A DNA stretch of 64,000 bases from CAVVGB01 sp963747715 (GTDB lineage: Bacteria > Actinomycetota > Thermoleophilia > Gaiellales > Gaiellaceae), in assembly GCA_963747715.1 (NCBI GenBank), contig CAVVGB010000008.1, forward strand, positions 1-64,000. The letters are read 5' to 3'. This document shows positions 18,303-27,159 of this stretch, piece after piece (the first letter of the stretch is position 1; each line of letters begins with the position of its first letter). The notes beneath the pieces were generated by a model, which was not told the origin of the DNA, did no database searches, and saw only the letters and a list, made by a program, of their open reading frames with translations. The position numbers were made by a program, and so were the translations under genes.

Positions 18303-18620
18303 ATGAACAAGCGAATGGTCAAGATCGGAGCGGCAATCGTCGTGGTGGGCGCCCTCGCCGGCGGCGGGTTGGCGTGGGGCACCGCAGCCGACGATGACGC
18401 CACCGACACGCCGATCACGGGCTCGGCGCTCGCGAAGGCGAAGGCTGCCGCCCTCGCCCACACGGGCGGAGGCAGCGTCACCGGTACCGAGGTGGGCGAC
18501 GAGGAGAGCTACTACGAGGTCGAGGTCACCCTCGACGACGGCAGCCAGGTCGACGTCCAGCTCGACGAGAGCTTCGACGTCGTCGGCTCGGAAGACGACG
18601 GCCGTGGGGACGAGGACTAG
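18303..18620 (+). CDS. PepSY domain protein
   Basis: A 105-residue exported protein: signal or anchor MNKRMVKIGAAIVVVGALAG, a short acidic linker, then one PepSY unit (ITGSALAKAKAAALAHTGGG, TGTEVGDEESYYEVEVTLDD, VDVQLDESFDVVG). PepSY domains are thought to inhibit proteases or to bind peptides at the cell surface; those next to OmpR-type systems are often regulated by them. The ATG follows a strong GGGAGGAGG. The ten-codon acidic tail is usual for this group. Confidence 0.85.
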   Translation: MNKRMVKIGAAIVVVGALAGGGLAWGTAADDDATDTPITGSALAKAKAAALAHTGGGSVTGTEVGDEESYYEVEVTLDDGSQVDVQLDESFDVVGSEDDGRGDED

Positions 18621-18624
18621 TCCG

Positions 18625-19425
18625 ATGAGACGCGCTGTCCTGGCGAGCGGCAGCGGCTCTCCTTCTCTTCGCGGGATGCGGGGGGAGATGACGAGCGAGA
18701 CGCCGCTCCCGCGGCCGGCGATGAGCTTCCGCAGGGAAGCGAGGCCGTCGAGCTCGATCCGTCGACGTTCAGCGCGGATATCGACAATCGCTACTGGCCG
18801 ATGGAGCCCGGCACGCAGTGGACGTACCGCGAGGTCGACGAGGAAGGCAAGGAGGTCATCGTCGTCGTCACGGTCACCAGCGAGACCAAGCAGATCGCGA
18901 ACGGTGTCACGGCGCGCGTCGTGCGCGACACGGTGACTGAGGACGGCGAGCTGATCGAGGACACGATCGACTGGTACGCGCAGGACGCCGACGGCAACGT
19001 CTGGTACCTCGGCGAGGACACCGCCGAGTTCGAGGACGGCAAGGTCAAGACGAAGAAAGGCTCCTGGGAGGCCGGCGTCGACGGCGCGCTCCCCGGCGTG
19101 ATCCTGCCCGGCTGAGCCCGTCGACGGCATGGCCTACCGGCAGGAGTACTACGCCGGCGAGGCCGAGGACAACGGCGAGGTGCTGGCCGTCGGCGAACAG
19201 GTGGAGGTGCCGTCCGGCCACTACACCGACGTGCTGGTCACCAAGGACACGGTCGGCCTGGAGCCGAATGTGCTCGAGTTCAAGTTCTACGCCCCGGACG
19301 TGGGGCCCGTGCTCGCGCTCGGCATCTCCGGCGGGGGCGGTCGCGAGGAGCTCGCGAAGGTCGGCGACGTGAGCGCCGAGGTCGCGCGGGCCGCCGCCAC
19401 GACGCCGCTCGGCGACAAGTACTAG
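18625..19425 (+). CDS. Conserved actinobacterial lipoprotein, frameshifted
   Basis: Read across frame changes near 18650, 18680 and 19110. A signal peptide with LLLFAGCGG-like lipobox is followed by PSTFSADIDNRYWPMEPGTQ, WTYREVDEEGKEVIVVVTVT, NGVTARVVRDTVTEDGELIE, DWYAQDADGNVWYLGEDTAE, VDGALPGVI, MAYRQEYYAGEAEDNGEVLA and VLEFKFYAPDVGPVLALGIS. This lipoprotein is common in actinobacteria and has no known function; its repeated beta strands suggest a beta-rich fold. The ATG lies two bases after the PepSY stop, so they form an operon probably controlled by the adjacent two-component system. Confidence 0.75.
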
Positions 19426-19453
19426 GTCTCGCGCGCGCGGGTAGAACCCCGGC

Positions 19454-20321
19454 GTGTACGAACCGCCCTACCGGGGCCCTCCACCGCCCGAGGAGCCGTG
19501 GCCGCCCGAGACGGTCACGGAGGTCACGGAGGTCTACGAAGGGCCGCCGACCGGCCCACCGGCCGGGCGGCCGCCGCTCTGGAACAACATCTGGTTCTGG
19601 CTCGCCCTGCTCGGCCTCGTCGCCGTCGTGATCGTCTTGATCGCGCTCCTGGCCTCGCGAGACGACGAGCGCGGGCGGCGGACGGTCCCTCAGGTCGTCG
19701 GCCTGCGACAGGCCGTCGCGCTCGACGTCCTCGAAGACGCCGGCTACGACGGTGACGTCCGCCGCGCGCGCGAGCGAAGAGCCACGCGGCATCGTCGTCG
19801 ATCAGGACCCGAACGCCGGCACCCGCCTGCGCCGGAACCAGACGGTGCAGATCGTCGTCTCGCGCGGGCCGGAGGTGGTCACCACCACCGTGCAGACGGT
19901 CACCGAGTCGGTCGAGGTCGTGGCGGTGCCCGACGTCGTCGGCGACGACCACGTCGCGGCCGGCGCCACGATCGACGGGATCGACCTGATCGCCGACAGC
20001 TTCCCGGTCGAGTCCGGCGAGCCTCGCGGCACGGTGATCGGCCAGGACCCGGCGGGCGGAAGCGAGGTCCCGCCCGGCACGCACATTCGTCTTGCCGTCG
20101 CGCTCGGCCCCGGCGAGCGCCCGACCGGAACGGTTCCCGACGTCACGGGCCCGAATGAGATCGACGCGCGCGCGACCCTGCGCGAGTCCGGCTTCACGGT
20201 CCGCACGATCGACCGTCCCGCCCCGACGCCCGAGGAGCGCGGCGAGGTCATCCTCCAGCGGCCGGCGGCCGGGACCGTCGCACCCGTCCTCACGCAGATC
20301 AGGATCTTCGTCGGCCGCTAG
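19454..20321 (+). CDS. Membrane-anchored PASTA-repeat protein, one frameshift
   Basis: A Pro/Glu-rich cytoplasmic N-terminus (about 43 residues), one membrane helix (IWFWLALLGLVAVVIVLIAL), then extracytoplasmic PASTA units: VPQVVGLRQAVALDVLEDAG, (frame change near 19770) VVDQDPNAGTRLRRNQTVQI, VPDVVGDDHVAAGATIDGID, VPDVTGPNEIDARATLRESG and VILQRPAAGTVAPVLTQIRI. PASTA domains bind muropeptides in kinases and penicillin-binding proteins. There is no kinase domain here, so it may be a receptor or scaffold. The GTG start gives the full anchor. Confidence 0.8.
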
Positions 20322-20324
20322 AGC

Positions 20325-20795
20325 TCAGTGGTGGTGGTACTCGTGCACCACCGCGTGTCCCTTGCCGCGCGCGATCAGGGAGCGGTTGACGAGGAACGCG
20401 AACGGAAAGGCGACGACGAACCCGCCGAGCAGCGGGAGCCAGAAGAGCGCGTCGCCGAGGCCCGCCTCCATCGCGCCCGGCACGAGCAGCACGACGAGGT
20501 TGTCGATCGCCTCCATGACGGCGATCGAGACGGTGTCCGCGGCGAAAGCGGTCGTCACGATCGCCGCAGCCGACAGGCCGGCACGGATCAGCGGTAGCGA
20601 CGTCAGCAGGTAGCCGAAGAAGAAGGCGAGCAGGACCGCGAGTGCGATCGAGGCGACGTCACCCCACCCGAGAGCCGTTGCGATCACCATGCCGAGCACC
20701 TCGCCGATCACGCACCCGGTGAGACAGTGCGTGGTGGCGCTCGCCGCCAGCCGGTTCAGCGAGCCCGCTACTTCGCCGTGAGCGTGGTCGTGCAC
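20325..20795 (-). CDS. DUF4396 family membrane protein
   Basis: A 156-residue, four-helix protein with the DUF4396 signature THCLTGCVIGEVLGM at residues 21-36 and His-rich ends (HDHAHGEV at the start and HEYHHH at the end). The Cys/His pattern in the membrane suggests metal handling, but function is unknown. The GTG start overlaps the 3' end of the zinc-ribbon gene by 28 bases, so the two are probably translated together. Confidence 0.82.
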   Translation of the reverse strand: MHDHAHGEVAGSLNRLAASATTHCLTGCVIGEVLGMVIATALGWGDVASIALAVLLAFFFGYLLTSLPLIRAGLSAAAIVTTAFAADTVSIAVMEAIDNLVVLLVPGAMEAGLGDALFWLPLLGGFVVAFPFAFLVNRSLIARGKGHAVVHEYHHH

Positions 20796-20911
20796 TCGTC
20801 CGGAGACTCACCCTCGCAGCAGCCGATCTTGAACCGGCAGCGCGGGCACTGCCACGTGCCGTGACGCCATTCCATCTCGGCCCCGCAGCGAACGCAGCTT
20901 TCGGTTGTCAC
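20768..20911 (-). CDS. Small zinc-ribbon protein
   Basis: A 47-residue protein: CVRCGAEMEWRHGTWQCPRC is a zinc ribbon with two Cys pairs, followed by a second Cys-rich end (FKIGCCEGESPDEC). The GTG start gives an N-terminus TTESC. A similar tiny protein is common in actinobacteria. In the raw translation it appears only as the tail of the topoisomerase frame, which is an artefact of the frameshift there. Its position between topoisomerase IB and DUF4396 suggests nothing specific. Confidence 0.72.
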   Translation of the reverse strand: MTTESCVRCGAEMEWRHGTWQCPRCRFKIGCCEGESPDECTTTLTAK

Positions 20912-20937
20912 GCGGCCAATGTAGCCGCGCGACCGGT

Positions 20938-21985
20938 CTACGCCACCTTCTCGAGCGCCTCTGAGGGCGAGTCCTCGAGGAGGTCGAGCACCGCTTCCTC
21001 GATCGCTCCCTGCGTCGAGGGCTGGCCGAAGCGCGACGTCGTCGCCGATCTGCTCGAGCGCTCCGCCGATCGTGACGCCGTCGCGGTAGCGGTCGAAGAC
21101 GCGCGGGTCGATGTAGGACGCCCGGCAGACGGCCGGCGTGTTGCCGAGGTAGTGGGCGACCTCCTTGACGGCCCGCGCGATCGCGCGCTTGCGGCCCGTG
21201 GGTGTGGCCGCGACTCCGCCGGACACGGCCAGGCCGACGGCGGCCAGCACGGTCGCGTTCCACGTGCGGAAGTCCTTCGCGCTGAACTCTTCGCCGACCA
21301 CGCTCTTGACGTACTCGTTGATGTCGAGCGACTTGACGTCGACCCAGCGTCCACCCTCTCGGTAGGCGAGCAGCTCCTTGCCCGGCCTGCGCCGCTTGAG
21401 CACCTCGACGACCGTGTAGACGTCGGGATCGACGAGCGATTGGACGCGCTGCTTGCCGCCCTTCGACACGTAGTCGAACGTCAGCATGTGGTTGTCGCCC
21501 AGCTCGACGTGGCTCTTCAGCATCGTCGCGAGCCCGTACGTCTCGTTCTGCTCCGCGTACTCCTCCGTGCCGATGCGGAAGAAGCCGCGATCGAGCAGGC
21601 GTGTCGCGCACGCGAGCACGCGCTCGCGCGTGAGGTCGCTCTGCCGCAGGTGCTTGGCGGTGACACGGCGGAGGTGAGGGAGCTTGCGCGCGAAGTCGAT
21701 CATTTCGTCGAACTTCTCCTGGTCGCGCCGCAGGCGCCATTGCGAGTGGTAGACGTACTGCCTCCGCCCTGCCGCATCCGTGCCGACCGCCTGGATGTGG
21801 CCGATGGGATACGGGCAGATCCACACGTCCTTCCAGGCCGGCGGGATGACGAGCTCGCGGATGCGCTCGAGGACCTCCGGGTCTTCGATCCGCTCACCGT
21901 TCTCGTCCAGGTACTCGAACCCCCGCCCGCGCCTACGGCGGGTGAACCCGGCGCCCGAACAGTCCGCTCGCCTCAGCCTTGCCAT
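20938..21985 (-). CDS. DNA topoisomerase IB, one frameshift
   Basis: About 345 residues. N-terminal part: RRGRGFEYLDENGERIEDPE, VIPPAWKDVWICPYPIGHIQ, AVGTDAAGRRQYVYH. Core: RVLACATRLLDRGFFRIG, NETYGLATMLKSHVEL, GKELLAYREGGRWVDV, AKDFRTWNATVLAAVGLAVS. The catalytic Tyr is in NTPAVCRASYIDPRVFDRY. Type IB enzymes relax supercoils by cutting one strand through a 3'-phosphotyrosine link. The ATG at 21985 is preceded by a purine-rich ribosome-binding site. A frame change near 21035 hides the true end (SPSEALEKVA). Confidence 0.9.
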
Positions 21986-22057
21986 GCCGCCTTTCCTTCC
22001 CACCCTGGTGGCCGTCCAACCGCCGCGGCCGTCGGGTGCCTCAGCCAGACTTGTCTC

Positions 22058-22753
22058 ATGCGCGCGATCGTCCCCCTCGAGACAGAGCCCCGCTTCCGGC
22101 CGTTCCCCTTTGCGCTGCCCGTGGATGCTCCGCTCGACCGGGCGGTTCGGGACGCCGAGCGCCTCCTCTCGCGCACTCCGGGGCGCTTCGACGGGCCGAT
22201 CGCGTTTTGCCACGGCGTCTCCCCGGACGGAGGCGTGCTACGCCGGGCGGGTCGCTACGCGGAGGCGATGGTCGTCTTCGAGGAGCCTACGCTCGCCTAC
22301 CGCCTCGGCTTCGCCCTCGGCGTTCAGCTCTTCGTGGAGCGGCCCGAAGGCCCCTTCCTCTTCCAGCTGCGCGGGCCGTCCATCGGGCGCGACCCGCTTC
22401 TCTGGACGGCGTCGGCGTCGGGCGGCCTACGCCCGGGAGAGGACCCGCGCGCCGCGGTGCTCGCCGACGCGGCGGAGGAGGTGGGCCTCGCCGAGAACGA
22501 TCTCGAGAATTTCCGCGCGGTCGCCGTCTGCGTGAACGACGACTCGGGCTCGGCGCTCGTCGTCTACTACGCGAGGCTTCGCGCGGGCGCCGAGCCGGTC
22601 CCGCACGAGACGAAGGTCGCCGAGCTCCACTGGGCACGCGAGCCGAGCGAGATCGGCGCGCAGGTCTCGGGCGACACGACCGCCTCGTGGGAGGCGCTCG
22701 TCGGCTGGCGGGGTCGTCTACAGGAGGGCGCTGAAGCGGCTTCGACGACGTAG
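22058..22753 (+). CDS. NUDIX-like hydrolase
   Basis: A 231-residue protein divergent from topoisomerase IB. A partly conserved NUDIX box (PGEDPRAAVLADAAEEVGL) lies at about residues 130-150; the usual RE-x-x-EE-x-G core reads ADAAEEVGL, so the Arg of the motif is missing. The N-terminal half is a separate domain, with EPTLAYRLGFALGVQLFVER. NUDIX enzymes cleave nucleoside diphosphates linked to another moiety. The replaced Arg leaves catalysis uncertain. The last 36 bases overlap the coiled-coil gene on the other strand. Confidence 0.68.
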   Translation: MRAIVPLETEPRFRPFPFALPVDAPLDRAVRDAERLLSRTPGRFDGPIAFCHGVSPDGGVLRRAGRYAEAMVVFEEPTLAYRLGFALGVQLFVERPEGPFLFQLRGPSIGRDPLLWTASASGGLRPGEDPRAAVLADAAEEVGLAENDLENFRAVAVCVNDDSGSALVVYYARLRAGAEPVPHETKVAELHWAREPSEIGAQVSGDTTASWEALVGWRGRLQEGAEAASTT

Positions 22754-24337
22754 GCTCGGCCTGCTGAGGTTACTGGGGCGTCGCTCGCAAGGGAGCCGAG
22801 CGAGCGGGCGCGAGACAGTACAGAGAGACGTACGGCGAGCGGCCGCGAGCCGAAGGATCCTGCCGCGAGCGACGTCAGGCGGGCGAGCCGGGCTACGCCC
22901 GGCGAAAGCCCCGCCGCCCAGGGCCTCAGGCGGCCTGGTCACCTCGCCGCCGGTGACCTTCTTCCACCACTCTTCTTCGCGCTGCTTCAGCTGACTCTGA
23001 ACCTGCGCGACGTAGGTGGCGAGCTCCTGCTCCTTCTTGCCGAGCCGCTCTTCGAGGTCGTTTAGCTCGGCTTCCTTGCGCTCGAGCTTCTCCTCGCGGA
23101 TGTCGACGTCGGCCTCGAGCTTCGCTTCGTTCTGCTCGATCTCGGATTCGCGCTCCTCGAGCTCGCGCATGCGGTCTCGTACCGACTTCTCCATCTCGGC
23201 GAGGCGCTTCTCCTTGCGGTCGAGGCGCTGCCGCTGGGAGTCGGTCATCGTCTCCGTGTTCCCGAGGTCGGCTTCGCGCTCGGCCAGCTCGCGCTCGCGC
23301 TCCTTGAGGCGCTTTTCCTTCTCGTCGAGATCGACGGCGAGGTTCGTCTCGGCCTCGAGCCGGGCCACCTGCGCCTCGCGCCGGCCCAGCTCGGCCTCGC
23401 GCGCGGCCAGGTCGAGCTCGCGGGCATCGAGATCGGCGGCGTGCGTGATCACTTCACCGGAGCTACGGTCGCCGAGCTCGCGCTGGAGGCGCTCCGCGTC
23501 CTGCCGGAGGCGGTCCTGCTTCGCGACCATCTCGGCCTCGCGCTCCTCGAGCACTTCTTCCTTGGCGGCGATGCGTGAAGCCTCCTTGGCCATGTCGCGC
23601 TCGAGCGTGGCGATCTTCTGCTCGCGCGCCGCAATGCTCTTGTCTTGCTCGCGGAGGGCGCTCTCGCGCTCTGCGATGGCTTTTTCGCGGGCGTCCTGGC
23701 GCGCCTTGGCTTCGCTCTCCTTGCTCGCGAACGCCGCTTCCCGGCGAGCGATCTTCGCCTCCTGAGACTGCAGCGCAGCCGTCTGCTTGGAGATCTGTGA
23801 GGCCGTCTTGTCGCGCTCCCGCTCCCAGTCGCGGAGCTCGCGCAGCTTGGCCTCGGCTTGCGCGGTGCGCTCGGACGTGACCGCCTCGTCGGAGACGACG
23901 CGGTTCTCGATCTCGCTCAGCCGCTCCTTCTCGGCCTTGACCATCTGCACTTGCTCGGTCACGCGGCGCTCGCGCTCGGCGATCTCGGCCTCGGCCGTGA
24001 CGAGCCGCGCGGTGAGCGTGTCGAGCTCGGCGGACCGCTCGGCGAGGTCGCGCTCGAGGTCCTGCTCGCGCTTGCTCTGGTCGGCGCGGTCGATCAGCTC
24101 GTTGCGCAGGTCCGACTCGCGCAGGAGCGCGGCGTCGAGCTCGGTCTTCAGCTTGCGAAGCTCGGCCTCGGCCGCCTCGCCGTTCTGACCTACGAGCAGC
24201 GGGCCGACGGCGGCGGCGGTGGCGGGCGTCTGCGGCTCGACCTGCTCCAGAGCCTCCAGCCGGCGCTCGAGCTGAGCGCGCAGGCCGGTGCCGAAGCCCT
24301 TCTCGACTTCGTCGCCGTGGTTCTCTTCGTCGGCCAT
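22718..24337 (-). CDS. Long coiled-coil protein at the tad locus
   Basis: A 539-residue protein nearly all heptad coiled coil: repeated ERE, AERE and REAEL segments from about residue 60 to 460 (for example DLAAREAELGRREAQVARLE). The N-terminus is acidic (MADEENHGDEVEKGFGTG) and the last 70 residues are Arg/Pro-rich and of low complexity, possibly because of a frame error after EEEWWKKV. No membrane segment or signal. It follows tadC by 32 bases on the same strand. A scaffold or length-controlling role for the pilus is possible, but this is inference. Confidence 0.7.
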   Translation of the reverse strand: MADEENHGDEVEKGFGTGLRAQLERRLEALEQVEPQTPATAAAVGPLLVGQNGEAAEAELRKLKTELDAALLRESDLRNELIDRADQSKREQDLERDLAERSAELDTLTARLVTAEAEIAERERRVTEQVQMVKAEKERLSEIENRVVSDEAVTSERTAQAEAKLRELRDWERERDKTASQISKQTAALQSQEAKIARREAAFASKESEAKARQDAREKAIAERESALREQDKSIAAREQKIATLERDMAKEASRIAAKEEVLEEREAEMVAKQDRLRQDAERLQRELGDRSSGEVITHAADLDARELDLAAREAELGRREAQVARLEAETNLAVDLDEKEKRLKERERELAEREADLGNTETMTDSQRQRLDRKEKRLAEMEKSVRDRMRELEERESEIEQNEAKLEADVDIREEKLERKEAELNDLEERLGKKEQELATYVAQVQSQLKQREEEWWKKVTGGEVTRPPEALGGGAFAGRSPARPPDVARGRILRLAAARRTSLCTVSRPLARLPCERRPSNLSRPSLRRRSRFSALL

Positions 24338-24369
24338 TTCGTTGGCTCCGGCGGGCGCTTGGGGGGCTA

Positions 24370-25284
24370 TTAGAAGACCCGGCCGAGATCGAGCAGCGCG
24401 GGCCCCAGGATGACGATGAACATCGCGGGGAAGATGAAGAGCGCCGTCGGGAACAGCATCTTGATCGGAGCCTTCATCGCCTTCTCCTCGGCGGCGGCCT
24501 GGCGCTTGTTGCGCGTGTCGGCGGCCTGGACCTTGAGGATGCGGCCGAGCGAGATGCCGAGCTCGTCCGCCTGGATGATGGCGCGGACGAACGAGGCAAG
24601 CTCGGGCGTGTCGACGCGGGTGACCATCTTCTGCAGCGCGTTGCGGCGGCTCTCGCCGATGCGCATCTCGCCGAGCGCGAGCCCGAACTCCTCGATGAGC
24701 GGGCCCTCCATGTGCTCGGTCAGCTTCTGGATGGCGCCGTCGAAGCCCATGCCCGCTTCGACGCTGACGGCCAGCAGGTCGAGGGCGTCGGGAAGCTCGG
24801 AGCGGATCCGCTCGCGCCGGCCGCGTCCCTTGAAGGAGACGACGACGTCCGGCACGAGAAAGCCGAGGCCCGCGAAGACCAGCGCGAGGAACGCAGCCAT
24901 CGCGCCGCCCTTGCCGGCAATGGCGCCGAGGAACGCGCCGCCGATGAAGCCTCCAACGCCGGCAATCGCCTTCGTGGCGAGAAAGGTCTGCGGCGAGATC
25001 ACGCGTCCGAGGCCCGCGCCCATGAGCTTGCTCGCCACCTTGTCGACGGACGAGCGGCGGTTGACGCGCAGCACTGCGTGAGCGAGCGACATGCGCATCG
25101 GCGCGACGACGCGCTCGCCGAACGTCGCCTCGCGCATGCCGGGTGCGGCCATGCGCGCGTCGCCGTACGTGGCGGCACGCTTCAGCGAGCCGCGGCGCTC
25201 ACGCGAAGGGGAGGTGGCAACCTCGCCTACGAGATAGACGGCGAGGGCGAGGAATGCGAGACCGAGGATGAGGATGATGGGCAT
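24370..25284 (-). CDS. tadC: Tad pilus platform protein TadC
   Basis: A 304-residue type II secretion F-type membrane protein: an N-terminal helix (IILILGLAFLALAVYLVGE), a pair of central helices (FIGGAFLGAIAGKGGAMAAF), the conserved LPDALDLLAVSVEAGMGFDG block with the F-domain turn, IIQADELGISLGRILKVQA, and C-terminal helices. TadB and TadC form the inner-membrane base of the Flp pilus motor. Three bases separate its start from the stop of the VWA-TadB gene. Confidence 0.92.
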   Translation of the reverse strand: MPIILILGLAFLALAVYLVGEVATSPSRERRGSLKRAATYGDARMAAPGMREATFGERVVAPMRMSLAHAVLRVNRRSSVDKVASKLMGAGLGRVISPQTFLATKAIAGVGGFIGGAFLGAIAGKGGAMAAFLALVFAGLGFLVPDVVVSFKGRGRRERIRSELPDALDLLAVSVEAGMGFDGAIQKLTEHMEGPLIEEFGLALGEMRIGESRRNALQKMVTRVDTPELASFVRAIIQADELGISLGRILKVQAADTRNKRQAAAEEKAMKAPIKMLFPTALFIFPAMFIVILGPALLDLGRVF

Positions 25285-25287
25285 CGG

Positions 25288-27159
25288 TTACCCCTTGAAG
25301 GAGACGATCTTCTTCAGGATTGCGGAGCCAATCGCCATCATCACGAAGGTCGCGATGATGAGCTTGTTGCCGGTGGACGTTTCGAAGAGCGGGTCCATGT
25401 AGTCGCGGTCGATGACACTGATCGCGAAGAAGACGAAGAACGGAAGACCGACGAGGACGTAGGCGGAAGCGCGGCCCATCGCGGTCAGTCCCTTGATCTT
25501 GCGCTGGAACTGGTGCCGCTGACGCACGGTGTCGGCGACCATGTCGAAGAGGCCGGCGAGGCTACCGCCGACCTGTCGCTGGATCGTGACGGCGCTCATG
25601 ACGAACTCGAAGTTCTTCGAGCCCATGCGCTGCCCCATCTCACCCATGGCGTCGTCCATCGGACGGCCGAGCCGCGTCTCGGTGAGGACGCGCTTGAACT
25701 CCTTGGCGGCCGGCTCCTGGCCCTCGTCGACCACGCTCTGGATGCCCTGGCGGAAGCTGTGCCCTGCCTTGAGCGAGGCGGCCATTGTCACGAGCAGGTC
25801 GGGCAGCTGGTTCTCGAAAGCCCGGAGGCGCCTGCGCGCGAGGTAGGAGACGACGAAGTACGGGATCAGTGCGCCGGCGCCGATGACCGCGCCGACGACG
25901 TAGATGGGCGGGCCGACCAACGTGGCGAGAAGGCCGAGCGCAAGGCCGGATGCGATCATCGCGTAGACGAGCTCGACGGCCTTGAGCGGCACGTCGGCGC
26001 GCTTCAGCGTCCAGTCGACGCGCTTCCACAGGCCGAATTTCCCGAACGCGTGCTCGGTCGCCCTGAAGATGGGGCTGGCGAACGCGAGCCGCTCGGACTC
26101 CGCCGTGCGCCGGCGGTCACGCTCGGCCGCCGCGACGTGCGGCTTGAGCCGCCCGCGCAGCCACGCGCCCTTGGGCGCGGCGAAGAGGAAGATGCAGGCC
26201 ATGAGGATGATCAGGCCGACGGTGCCGGCGAGCAGCTGGCTGCCCCACGCGCTCTTGTAGAAGACGTCGGGGAGAAGCGGGGAGCTCTTCGGCGTCTCGA
26301 CCGTCGGGGCTGCGACGCCCGGCGCCTTGATCTCGCTTGTCGCGCTCTCGCCGGAGGCGGTTACCTCGAGCGCGAGCGTCTCGCCGGGGCGGGCGCGCGT
26401 CGCGTACTCCATGAGCCACGTGCGGCGAAGCTCCTCGCCGATCGCCGCGTAGATCTGCGTGAGGGCCTCGGTCGAGGGCGTGCCGTAGTAGCGTTCCGCT
26501 GGTCTCCTGCGGCGAGCTGGCGGAGCGGCTCGGGCGAGAACCCGCTGGCCGTGATGGCGATCGCGTAGACGCTGACGCCGGCGGACTGGGCGGCGGAGAC
26601 GGCTGCCGCGAGGTCGGCGTCGCTGCCCGAGTCCGCGCCGTCCGTCAGGACGATCAGGACGCGCGACGGGTTCTGCTCGCGGCGCGAGGGCCTCGGCTCC
26701 GAGCACGATCGCGTCGTAGAGCTCCGTGCCCCGGATCGGGTCGACGGCGAGCGCGCCGAGCGCGCTGTCAGCGTCGATGGTGGAAGTCGAGAAGCCCGTG
26801 AGAGCGACGGCCTCGTTGCCGAACGTGCCGACCGCGAGGCGGTCGGTCGGCGGCTTGCCGGCCACGAAGGCGCGCGCGCCGGCGATCGCGTCCTCCATCG
26901 CCTGGCCCTACATCGACCGCGAGCGGTCGACGGCGAGGAAGATGCTCTTCGAGCTGCCGAGGTTCGAGGTGCGAAGGCCGGCCACGGCGCCGCCGTTCTC
27001 CGTCAAGGTCGGCGACGAGGTGGACTCGACGCCTGCGACGACCGTCAAGCGGATCGTCGGGTAGTCGCTCGTGTCGACCTCGCGGACCTGGGTCGCGGCA
27101 AGGCCCGTCGCCGGCGCAAGGAGAACGACGGCGACGAAGAGGGCGAAAAATCGCCTCAC
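25288..27159 (-). CDS. tadB: VWA-TadB fusion, with in-frame TAG and two frameshifts
   Basis: An N-terminal signal peptide (RRFFALFVAVVLLAPATGLA), a von Willebrand A domain with the MIDAS start VDRSRSM, then TadB proper from about 26000 (VELVYAMIASGLALGLLATL, LPDLLVTMAASLKAGHSFRQ, RQVGGSLAGLFDMVADTVRQ and C-terminal helices). VWA and F domains occur in one protein in some actinobacterial Tad loci. A TAG (26908-26910) interrupts the frame just after VDRSRSM, where an ordinary residue is expected, and a pair of compensating frame changes lies between about 26500 and 26690 (REQNPSRVLIVLTDG). The GTG start overlaps the TadA stop. Confidence 0.82.
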
